Source of the DNA: CAZGQY01 sp964528035
GTDB lineage: Bacteria; Pseudomonadota; Gammaproteobacteria; Methylococcales; UBA1147
Direction: 5' to 3'
Assembly (NCBI GenBank): GCA_964528035.1
Contig: CAZGQY010000248.1
Coordinates: 1-5,183, forward strand
Length of the DNA stretch: 5,183 bases
The position numbers and the translations under genes are program-made. Below the pieces are notes generated by a model. The model did no database searches, had not been told where the DNA came from, and saw only the letters and a program-made list of their open reading frames with translations. Below are positions 1-5,180 of this stretch, in pieces (positions within the stretch are counted from its first letter, which is position 1; each line of letters opens with the position of its first letter).

Positions 1-728
1 TGGTAAGTCCTGACCATGAAAAATTCACAGGTTTCGTTTTTAAGGTTCAGGCCAATATGGATCCGGCACACCGTGACCGCATTGCTTTTTTACGAGTGTG
101 TTCCGGTAGCTATTCGAAAGGCATGAAAGTTCATCAGGTACGAACGGGTAAAAGTATTCAGATTGCTAATGCGATTACATTTCAGGCAGACAGTCGCAAA
201 GCCGTAGATCAAGCTTATCCTGGGGATATACTTGGTCTGCATAATCACGGAACGATTCAGGTGGGCGATACTTTTACTCAGGGAGAAACATTAAAATATG
301 CCGGTATACCGTATTTTGCTCCGGAACTCTTTAGGAGAGCCGTGTTAAAAGACCCTTTACGTGCCAAAGCGTTGCACAAAGGTTTAGTGCAGTTGACCGA
401 GGAGGGTGCAACCCAGTTGTTTAAGCCGCTGAGAAATAATGATCTGGTTTTGGGTGCAATCGGGGTTCTACAGTTTGATGTGACCGCTTTTAGACTCAAA
501 TCAGAATACAATGTTGATTGTGTGTACGATAATGTTGCAGTAACCACGGCGAGGTGGGTCAATTGCGAAGATTCCAAGGTATTTGATGAATTCAAAGAAA
601 AAACCCATGCCAATCTTGCCGAAGATGGCGGTGGTTATCTGGTTTATCTGGCGACCAGCCGTGTCAATCTGCAGTTGGCTGAGGAACGCTGGCCTGAAGT
701 TAGGTTTAGTCCAACTCGTGAATTATGA
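1..728 (+). CDS. prfC: Peptide chain release factor 3 (RF3), C-terminal part, 5' end outside window
   Basis: RF3 is a cytoplasmic translational GTPase that recycles RF1 and RF2 from the ribosome after peptide release. Only the last 241 codons are visible, read from base 3 and ending in TGA at 726-728. The GTP-binding G domain lies upstream of the window. What remains is the end of the protein after the G domain: the segment FTGFVFKVQANMDP begins the beta-barrel domain II, followed by YPGDILGLHNHGTIQVGDTF, then FAPELFRR, GVLQFDV and RLKSEYNV of the C-terminal domain, ending NLQLAEERWPEV and TREL. These match what I recall of E. coli RF3 (529 residues) without a gap, so the visible part should be about residues 289-529. 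The ATG at 57 (NMDP) is internal, not a start, because the conserved reading continues upstream of it. The next gene is convergent. I see no convincing terminator after the stop. No frameshift or missing motif is seen. Confidence 0.97.
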   Translation, partial: VSPDHEKFTGFVFKVQANMDPAHRDRIAFLRVCSGSYSKGMKVHQVRTGKSIQIANAITFQADSRKAVDQAYPGDILGLHNHGTIQVGDTFTQGETLKYAGIPYFAPELFRRAVLKDPLRAKALHKGLVQLTEEGATQLFKPLRNNDLVLGAIGVLQFDVTAFRLKSEYNVDCVYDNVAVTTARWVNCEDSKVFDEFKEKTHANLAEDGGGYLVYLATSRVNLQLAEERWPEVRFSPTREL

Positions 729-875
729 CATGGACTATATAACCGCCAATTGAAGCCGGTTTAGACTTTGTGATGTAAAACTTACGTATCAGCTACGTGG
801 ATGATGATCCCTGAACCCAATATTATGCTGCATGAATTGTAGGATTAAAAGAAATTATCGAGCGTCGTGTAGGCG

Positions 876-2639
876 TTAATTGTCTAAAACCTGGTCAAGG
901 GTGGATTTCAGGTCAGCCATATCGTAGGGCTTACTGATTGCAGCCCTGAAACCGTATTCAGGATAATTTGACATAATGGAATCTGTCGAGTATCCACTGG
1001 ATACAATGACTTTCGCGTTTGTATCCAAAGCAAGAATTTCTTGTGCTGCTTCTATTCCACCCATGCCACCTGGAATAGTTAAATCCAGGATAATAAGGTC
1101 TATTGGATTCGCGCTGTTCATCGCGGCTTTATATTTTTCAAGTGCGGCAGCGCCGTCATTCACTTTTACTACCTGGTAACCTAAACTTTCTATCATTGCT
1201 TCTGCTACGTCGAGCAACATTTGCTGGTCATCCATTACCATAATGCGTTTGCTATTTCTTACGGCTTTTACGGTGACCGATCGGTTCGATTGTTCATGAT
1301 CCAGTTGCCCATCCGCCATAGGCAGGTAAACTGTGAAGCAGGCGCCTTTATCAGGTTCTGAATCAACGCACAGGTAACCTCCATGCTTTTGAACGATGGA
1401 AAATGATGACGCTAAACCCAGACCATTGCCATTGGATTTAGTCGTGAAATAGGGATCGAAGATTTTTTGCAGGTCATTTTTAGCAATTCCGTAACCATTA
1501 TCTGCGATTTTGATTTTGTGAAAACGACGAGCCTTAGGTAAAAAATCTTTGTGATTATGATTGCCCGATGAAGATGTGCTGCTGCATGATATTTTTATTT
1601 CACCACCATCTGGCATCGCCTGACGGGCATTAAGCACAATATTCTGGAATACTTGACCTATTTGGCCACTATCAATGACTGCGATCACTGTTTTTGCATT
1701 ATTTTCGCATTCACAATTAATTGATGATATGACATTGCTGCCATGAAGTACAAATTCTGCAGATTCTCGTACTAATTCCAGCAGGTCACTGGGTTTTTTA
1801 ATCGGGTTACCGCCTTTAGAAAAAGTAAGCAACTGTTGTGTTAATTTTACGGCGCGTCGGGTCGCTTTTTCAGCAGATCTCATATAGGCATATGGCTTGC
1901 TGTTGCTATCTACAATTTGAGTTGTCATGTCGATATTGCCCATAATAATGCCCAGTAGATTATTAAAGTCGTGAGCAATACCCCCTGCGAGAACCCCTAT
2001 TGATTCCAGCTTTTCCAACTTGAGAGCTTCTTTTTCCCACATTTCTTTTTGTAGCTGGTGTTTTTCTTTCAGCAACAATATACCTGCAATTGATGCACAG
2101 TTGGACAATAGTCTTCGTTGAAAATCTGTTGGTTTGCGTACTTCAAAGCTGGATAAGGCAAAAGACCCGATCGGTTCATTAGCATCATTTCGAATCGGTG
2201 ACGACCAGCAGGCATGAACGTTGAATGCCTTTGCAAAATCTCTAACTTTATCCCAACGTTTGTCTATAGATGTATTACATACGTACATATCTTCATTGTG
2301 ATAAACAGCGTTTCCGCACGAACCTTCACCAATCTGTAATCCGTTCAGTGCCATTATCGCTTCGGCCGGCAATGACGGTGCAACGCGGACGTGCAAATTC
2401 TTGCCCGATATATTGTATAGCATGATGCTGGCGACAGAATTGGAGAGTAATTTCTCTGCCATCAAAGCGAGTTTTATGAGCAAATCTGCACAGTCGTTAC
2501 TGCTTGCCGCTGAACCCAGAATACTCATATCCATTTCAAGAAGCTGGTTGAAATCGGATTGCGAAACGCCAGTGAGATCGTTGTCGGGGTTTTCGAATAA
2601 ATTTTTTGCAGTCATTCTTTTATCATTGTTTATTTTCAT
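876..2639 (-). CDS. Soluble GAF-domain hybrid sensor histidine kinase with C-terminal receiver
   Basis: This is a 587-residue hybrid sensor kinase that should autophosphorylate on histidine and pass the phosphate to its own receiver. There is no transmembrane segment or signal peptide, so it senses something in the cytoplasm. Domains in order: a short N-terminal region (1-40); a GAF domain (about 45-192) with the family signature GEGSCGNAV, KRWDKVR and ACWSSPIR; a short helical linker (about 192-215); the H-box GGIAHDFNN with phospho-acceptor His223; an ATP-binding domain with N-box FQNIVLNARQAMPDGG (Asn333, Asn337), G1 DNGYGI (Asp380), F-box FDPYF and G2 GNGLGL (404-409); and a receiver (about 465-583) with Asp470/Asp471, phospho-acceptor Asp519 (LDLTIPGG), Ser547 and Lys570. 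All catalytic residues are present. No Hpt or DNA-binding output domain is attached and no response regulator gene adjoins, so its partner lies elsewhere. The ligand cannot be read from sequence. The ATG at 2637-2639 lacks a strong Shine-Dalgarno; Met9 is an alternative start. Confidence 0.93.
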   Translation of the reverse strand: MKINNDKRMTAKNLFENPDNDLTGVSQSDFNQLLEMDMSILGSAASSNDCADLLIKLALMAEKLLSNSVASIMLYNISGKNLHVRVAPSLPAEAIMALNGLQIGEGSCGNAVYHNEDMYVCNTSIDKRWDKVRDFAKAFNVHACWSSPIRNDANEPIGSFALSSFEVRKPTDFQRRLLSNCASIAGILLLKEKHQLQKEMWEKEALKLEKLESIGVLAGGIAHDFNNLLGIIMGNIDMTTQIVDSNSKPYAYMRSAEKATRRAVKLTQQLLTFSKGGNPIKKPSDLLELVRESAEFVLHGSNVISSINCECENNAKTVIAVIDSGQIGQVFQNIVLNARQAMPDGGEIKISCSSTSSSGNHNHKDFLPKARRFHKIKIADNGYGIAKNDLQKIFDPYFTTKSNGNGLGLASSFSIVQKHGGYLCVDSEPDKGACFTVYLPMADGQLDHEQSNRSVTVKAVRNSKRIMVMDDQQMLLDVAEAMIESLGYQVVKVNDGAAALEKYKAAMNSANPIDLIILDLTIPGGMGGIEAAQEILALDTNAKVIVSSGYSTDSIMSNYPEYGFRAAISKPYDMADLKSTLDQVLDN

Positions 2640-2642
2640 GAA

Positions 2643-2655
2643 ACACTAGCAGTGT
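2643..2655. repeat. Small dyad just upstream of the sensor kinase start
   Basis: ACACT and AGTGT form a perfect 5-bp dyad around the 3-nt centre AGC, ending 4 bp before the kinase start codon and within its predicted short 5' leader. It could be a small operator half-site pair or an RNA hairpin that lowers ribosome access, which would fit the poor Shine-Dalgarno there. A dyad this short also occurs by chance, so the functional reading is an inference. Confidence 0.3.
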
Positions 2656-2671
2656 CTCTTAGTGTAGGATG

Positions 2672-2677
2672 ATTATA
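2672..2677 (-). promoter_or_regulatory. Perfect -10 box (TATAAT) for the sensor kinase gene
   Basis: Read on the - strand, bases 2677-2672 spell TATAAT, a perfect sigma-70 -10 hexamer. Transcription would start near 2665 and give a leader of about 25 nt before the ATG at 2639. No TTGACA-like -35 box is found 16-18 bp upstream, where the sequence is a C-rich stretch (CCCCTAA), and there is no TGn extension. If the site is used, it may depend on an activator or be weak. Confidence 0.5.
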
Positions 2678-2800
2678 TTAGAATAAATCTTCCTTAGGGG
2701 TAATATTTAGTCGGTCCATTAACAATGGAGTCGCAATTATTGAGTCGAACGGTAAGGGGTACTGAGAATTTGTCGAGCTAAATTACCAGCTTTTGGGCAT

Positions 2801-2831
2801 AAAAAAACCGCCATCTATCGGGCGGTTTTTT
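2801..2831 (-). terminator. Intrinsic terminator of the cytochrome c gene
   Basis: An 11-bp perfect stem pairs AAAAAACCGCC (2802-2812) with GGCGGTTTTTT (2821-2831) around an 8-nt loop. Five G-C pairs are followed by a T run on each strand, as in a Rho-independent terminator that can work in both directions. It lies 19 bp past the cytochrome stop codon, which makes it the natural end of that transcript. It also insulates the downstream sensor kinase, which is on the same strand, from read-through. Confidence 0.9.
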
Positions 2832-2849
2832 AACTGTATTGAGCTTAAA

Positions 2850-3281
2850 CTATTTTTTCTTTTTAACCTTTGCGGGTATTTTATTTTCTGCACGGCAGTT
2901 CAGATAAACCCAGATGGCATTTATTGTATCTTCATCCGACAATCCTGCTTTTTTAACCGGACCAACGGCCTTCATTGCATCGACAGCTTTAGGCATACCG
3001 TTTCGTCCATCGGTTAAAACAGTTGCGAATTCTTCTTTGCTTAACTTTTTAACGCTTTCCAATAAATTTGGATTGGGCGATACATCATGGCAGGTGCCAC
3101 ATCCGCGCCCAAAGGTACGATCATAGATTTTGCTGCCGATAAATGTGGTTTCGTCGACTTCTTTACCTTCTGACGTGCAAATATCAGCTGCAAATGCCTG
3201 ACTCCCAGCCAATAGGCTGGTCGCCAGAACTGCGCCTGACAATGCCTTGAAAGTTGTTTGCATTTTATTTGTTTTTTTCAT
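2850..3281 (-). CDS. Exported small monohaem c-type cytochrome (class I type)
   Basis: This gene encodes a 143-residue periplasmic electron carrier. A Sec signal peptide opens it: positively charged MKKTNK, a hydrophobic stretch around residues 13-25, and a likely cut after AFA (31/32). The mature part of about 112 residues has one haem-attachment site, CGTCH (Cys61, Cys64, His65), and a plausible methionine sixth ligand at Met96 in GRNGMPKAV, giving His/Met coordination as in class I cytochromes c. Two further cysteines, Cys35 near the mature N-terminus and Cys129 in YLNCR, could form a disulfide in the oxidising periplasm. The protein ends in a lysine-rich tail (KVKKKK). I chose the ATG at 3279-3281 over one 15 codons upstream because GAGGG sits 5 nt before it and the signal peptide then starts properly. 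It appears monocistronic, with its own promoter and terminator. No oxidase or dehydrogenase gene is adjacent, so the redox partner is unknown; I do not assign a named subfamily. Confidence 0.9.
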   Translation of the reverse strand: MKKTNKMQTTFKALSGAVLATSLLAGSQAFAADICTSEGKEVDETTFIGSKIYDRTFGRGCGTCHDVSPNPNLLESVKKLSKEEFATVLTDGRNGMPKAVDAMKAVGPVKKAGLSDEDTINAIWVYLNCRAENKIPAKVKKKK

Positions 3282-3286
3282 AACTA

Positions 3287-3291
3287 CCCTC
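3287..3291 (-). promoter_or_regulatory. Ribosome binding site that fixes the cytochrome start
   Basis: Read on the - strand this is GAGGG, 5 nt before the ATG at 3281. It supports that ATG over the in-frame upstream ATG at 3326, which would add 15 residues in front of a normal signal peptide. Confidence 0.75.
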
Positions 3292-3322
3292 GCATATAAA
3301 TGTAAAAAAACCGAATTGCCAC

Positions 3323-3348
3323 TCACCAGCTAGTGATGCCGTGGTGAT
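3323..3348. repeat. Mixed direct and inverted repeat in the cytochrome leader
   Basis: TCACCA (3323-3328) and TGGTGA (3342-3347) form a 6-bp inverted repeat around 13 nt. In addition, TAGTGAT (3331-3337) and TGGTGAT (3342-3348) form a near-identical direct repeat 11 bp apart, about one helical turn. The block lies in the predicted untranslated leader of the cytochrome mRNA, roughly 35-60 nt after the predicted transcription start. It could be a regulator binding site or an RNA hairpin; nothing identifies a binding protein. Confidence 0.35.
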
Positions 3349-3389
3349 TAAGTTTTAAATCAATAAAAGATGAAAAATTTAAGCTGCAA

Positions 3390-3418
3390 AGCATAGGGAA
3401 TTCGCGGCCATTTTTCAA
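3390..3418 (-). promoter_or_regulatory. Sigma-70 type promoter of the cytochrome c gene
   Basis: On the - strand a -35 box TTGAAA (3418-3413, five of six consensus bases) and a -10 box TATGCT (3395-3390, four of six) are separated by exactly 17 bp. Transcription would start near 3383, giving an untranslated leader of about 100 nt before the ATG at 3281. That leader holds the repeat block at 3323-3348. The spacing and position make this the best promoter candidate in the window. Confidence 0.6.
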
Positions 3419-3575
3419 TTGATTTAACAAAATAAAAAGAAATATCATGGTATTTTATAACTAACGCTTGTGTTTATCTCTTATTATCGCTAAGGAATTC
3501 ACTTCGATTCTTAGGTCTTGTGACTTAAGATAGGGCAAATAAGCTGAATACGATATGAATGGTGAACATTAACCT

Positions 3576-4484
3576 GTGAAGACGGTGAACTATAGAATAG
3601 GAATTGATCTTGGTGGAACCAAAATCGAAATAATGGCTCTGGATGGACTCGGCAAGGAAATGATCCGTAAAAGAGTACCCACTCCAGGCGATGATTATGT
3701 GGCAATACTTCAGTCAATTGCCAGCTTGATCAGTCATGTCGAAAGCCAGCATGGAGTTTCTGACTCGATTGGTATCTGTATGCCGGGTGCGCTTTCGCCG
3801 TCGACGGGGAGATTGAAAAACTCCAATACTGTTTGTCTTAATGGAAATTATTTTCTGAATGATATTCAGGGTGTTATTGGTCGCACAGTGCAAATAGCAA
3901 ACGATGCTGACTGCTTTACACTATCTGAGTCAGTGGATGGTTCTGCTGCCGGTGCCAGGGTCGTCTTTGGGGTTATAATAGGTACCGGGGTCGGTGGTGG
4001 TATTGCGGTCGATTGCAAATTACTGAAAGGGCCTAACGCTATATCGGGAGAATGGGGGCATAATCCATTACCCTGGCTGTCGGATCTGGAACGACCTGGA
4101 CGCCTTTGTTATTGCGGTAAATACGGATGTATTGAGACATTTTTATCGGGGCCAGGAATGGTTTCCGATCATCTCTCTCGGGGCGGGCAATACACTAGCG
4201 CAGAAGAAATTGTACTGTATGGAAAGGCTAATGATCCTTCATGTAACTACAGTCTTGAGATATACACACATCGTTTAGCCCGATCACTGGCCCAGTTAAT
4301 CAATATTCTTGACCCGGATGTAATCGTTTTGGGCGGTGGCATGTCTAATTATAGAAATTTATATGCCGATGTACCGAAAATCTGGGGAGAATTCGTATTT
4401 TCTGATCGTGTGGCTACGCGACTACTGCCTCCGAAATATGGCGATTCAAGTGGGGTACGTGGTGCAGCGTGGTTGGGTGGTTAG
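3576..4484 (+). CDS. mak: Fructokinase, ROK family (Mak type)
   Basis: This is a cytoplasmic ATP-dependent sugar kinase that phosphorylates free fructose to fructose 6-phosphate (EC 2.7.1.4 by family); related ROK kinases also take mannose or other hexoses. The 302-residue product has the usual length. Motifs: phosphate-binding IGIDLGGTK (8-16), KNSNTVCLNG (81-90), catalytic Asp110 in NDAD, the loop IIGTGVGGG (134-142), SGEWGHNPLPW (157-167, with Glu159 and His162), and zinc-site cysteines 178, 180 and 185 in CYCGKYGC. LDPDVIVLGGGMSN (245-258) and GDSSGVRGAAWL (289-300) follow. This series matches E. coli Mak better than NagK, NanK or Glk as I recall them. The start is GTG at 3576: an in-frame TAA lies six bases before it, so the gene cannot begin earlier; a second GTG at 3585 is possible. 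The Shine-Dalgarno is weak (GGTGA, 10 nt upstream). No sugar transporter or PTS gene is adjacent. I found no convincing promoter in 3419-3575. Confidence 0.92.
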   Translation: MKTVNYRIGIDLGGTKIEIMALDGLGKEMIRKRVPTPGDDYVAILQSIASLISHVESQHGVSDSIGICMPGALSPSTGRLKNSNTVCLNGNYFLNDIQGVIGRTVQIANDADCFTLSESVDGSAAGARVVFGVIIGTGVGGGIAVDCKLLKGPNAISGEWGHNPLPWLSDLERPGRLCYCGKYGCIETFLSGPGMVSDHLSRGGQYTSAEEIVLYGKANDPSCNYSLEIYTHRLARSLAQLINILDPDVIVLGGGMSNYRNLYADVPKIWGEFVFSDRVATRLLPPKYGDSSGVRGAAWLGG

Positions 4485-4506
4485 GTTGCAAGCCATTGAT
4501 TGTTCC

Positions 4507-4524
4507 GGACGCACGAGTACGTCC
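4507..4524 (+). other. Small hairpin between mak and the ferredoxin gene
   Basis: GGACG (4507-4511) and CGTCC (4520-4524) pair around an 8-nt loop inside the 96-bp gap after mak. No T run follows, so it is not an intrinsic terminator, and transcription could continue into the ferredoxin gene. It may be an mRNA 3'-end stabiliser or nothing. A TATAAA at 4545-4550 resembles a -10 box but has no -35 partner. Confidence 0.25.
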
Positions 4525-4580
4525 ATGTATGCTCTGCAAGCTTTTATAAATTCATTGCTAAATATTCATGGGTATAAAAG

Positions 4581-4955
4581 ATGAATTCATCGATGCAATC
4601 CACTGTCGAACGCTTGGGGGTCAAGGTCATCCGCAAGCATATTTTTCTGTGTTGTGACCAGACAAAACCAAAGTGTTGTAACAAGGAGCAGAGTCTGGAT
4701 TCCTGGGTCTATCTGAAACAGCGTTTAAACCAACTGGGATTAAATGGGGTGGGGGGGGTCTATAGAAGCAAAGCGAATTGTTTGCAAATTTGTCAGAATG
4801 GACCCGTTGCGGTGGTTTATCCTCAGGGTACCTGGTACCACTCATGCACACCTGATGTCTTGGAGTTGATCATTCAGCGCGAATTGATTGCTGATGAGCG
4901 TGTGGAAGAATATTTGATTCATGACTGTAAATTGCTGAATCAGGAGAAAAATTAA
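4581..4955 (+). CDS. (2Fe-2S) ferredoxin-like protein, thioredoxin fold
   Basis: This 124-residue cytoplasmic protein belongs to the (2Fe-2S) ferredoxin family with a thioredoxin-like fold. The segment KHIFLCCDQTKPKCCNKEQ carries the first cysteines (24/25 and 32/33), and SKANCLQICQNGP the second pair (Cys67 and Cys71). Together they give the C-x(7-8)-C plus C-x3-C ligand pattern of this family. VAVVYPQGTWYHSCTPDVLE and the helix LELIIQREL after it are the typical C-terminal signature of stand-alone members in cyanobacteria and proteobacteria. Extra cysteines (89, 116) are probably not ligands. The physiological partner of these stand-alone proteins is not established, so I give no gene symbol. 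The gene lies 96 bp after mak on the same strand and may be co-transcribed. The ATG at 4581 lacks a good Shine-Dalgarno; Met5 (4593) is an alternative. A G8 run (4751-4758) encodes part of the family's Gly-rich turn before the second cysteine pair, and the frame is intact. Confidence 0.85.
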   Translation: MNSSMQSTVERLGVKVIRKHIFLCCDQTKPKCCNKEQSLDSWVYLKQRLNQLGLNGVGGVYRSKANCLQICQNGPVAVVYPQGTWYHSCTPDVLELIIQRELIADERVEEYLIHDCKLLNQEKN

Positions 4956-4978
4956 AGGTGTGTTTTTTGCTCTAGTGT

Positions 4979-5086
4979 CTATTTGTATAAATAAACGATA
5001 GTTAGATGAGAGGATAAATTAATGAGAACATGGCAAAAAATGCAGGAATATGAATAAATTTCAAATTTGTTTAACGCAGTTCTCAT
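4979..5086 (-). other. Possible 35-codon ORF reading into the inverted repeat from the other side
   Basis: On the - strand GGAGG (5100-5096) lies 9 nt before ATG at 5086, which opens MRTALNKFEIYSYSCIF and ends in TAG at 4981-4979. The Shine-Dalgarno is consensus-like, but the product matches no family I recognise. Its second half merely reads back through the opposite arm of the repeat and the AT-rich flank. It may be a decayed gene start or a small hydrophobic peptide. I consider translation unproven. Confidence 0.2.
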
Positions 5087-5099
5087 TAATTTAGACCTC
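5010..5099. repeat. Near-perfect inverted repeat carrying a translation start on each strand
   Basis: A 15-bp perfect inverted repeat (5015-5029 with 5079-5093) flanks a 49-bp centre. Past a 1-versus-2 base mismatch, the pairing resumes for four more bases: GAGG at 5010-5013 with CCTC at 5096-5099. Each arm, read inward, is a Shine-Dalgarno core GAGG, a spacer of 8 nt (+) or 9 nt (-), then ATGAGAAC. The + start is ATG at 5022 and the - start is ATG at 5086. As RNA, each start and its Shine-Dalgarno would be sealed in the same stem. The loop is long and no T run follows, so it is not a normal terminator. It could be a quasi-palindrome from template switching, a tiny non-autonomous mobile element (no target duplication seen), or a regulatory hairpin. 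Confidence 0.8.
5022..5057 (+). other. Possible 11-codon ORF reading into the inverted repeat
   Basis: ATG at 5022 is preceded by GAGAGGA at a good distance (8 nt from GAGG) and opens MRTWQKMQEYE before TAA at 5055-5057. This is a stronger ribosome site than those of mak or the ferredoxin gene. It resembles nothing I know. It could be a leader peptide, the broken start of a lost gene, or chance. No convincing promoter was found, although TATAAA at 4986-4991 could serve as a -10 box. Confidence 0.2.
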
Positions 5100-5139
5100 C
5101 TGTAGCATTGGTTTTTTATGCAATTAAATACTAGTACTC

Positions 5140-5180
5140 CGTCACACTTGTATTGACGATTATTTAAAGTAATATATTAA
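5140..5180 (+). promoter_or_regulatory. Possible outward promoter with a dyad over its -35 box
   Basis: TTGACG (5153-5158, five of six -35 bases) is followed after 16 bp by TATTAA (5175-5180, four of six -10 bases). The pair points out of the window to the right, probably at a gene beyond it. CGTCA (5140-5144) and TGACG (5154-5158) form a 5-bp dyad that covers the -35 box, as an operator could. The surrounding sequence is very AT-rich, so chance matches are likely. Confidence 0.3.

Noticed and set aside
278..613. Open frame of 111 codons antisense to prfC
   Set aside because: It lies wholly inside a conserved coding region on the opposite strand, with no recognisable domain.
741..761. Hairpin AACCG / CGGTT after prfC as a possible terminator
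   Set aside because: The stem has only 5 bp, the loop is 11 nt, and only a TTTAG follows rather than a T run. Too weak to call.
784..798. Perfect small dyad ACGTA / TACGT in the prfC-kinase gap
   Set aside because: It is a 5-bp, low-stability dyad with no T run, no promoter and no gene start beside it. Likely chance.
976..1179. Open frame of 67 codons antisense to the kinase receiver domain
   Set aside because: Shadow of the sensor kinase gene; it mirrors the conserved Asp519 region and has no family features.
2793..3126. Two + strand open frames overlapping the cytochrome gene
   Set aside because: One begins inside the terminator stem and both are antisense to the haem-binding region. No independent support.
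3511..3717. Open frame of 68 codons on the - strand over the mak start
   Set aside because: Antisense to the conserved DLGGTK region of mak; no Shine-Dalgarno or family match.
4336..4584. Open frame of 82 codons overlapping the mak 3' end
   Set aside because: An out-of-frame reading of mak's conserved C-terminus that runs into the intergenic gap.
5001..5007. GTTAGAT, which fits the integron attC core GTTRRRY
   Set aside because: No matching RYYYAAC core sits at the right distance and no cassette structure or integrase is present. A chance 7-mer.
5015..5093. The inverted repeat as a proven insertion element
   Set aside because: No target-site duplication flanks it (GATGAGAGGA against GACCTCCTGT), there is no transposase, and I cannot see other copies from this window. 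Kept only as one hypothesis.
5105..5121. GCAT / ATGC hairpin around a T6 run as a terminator
   Set aside because: A 4-bp stem with the T run inside the loop is the wrong layout for an intrinsic terminator.
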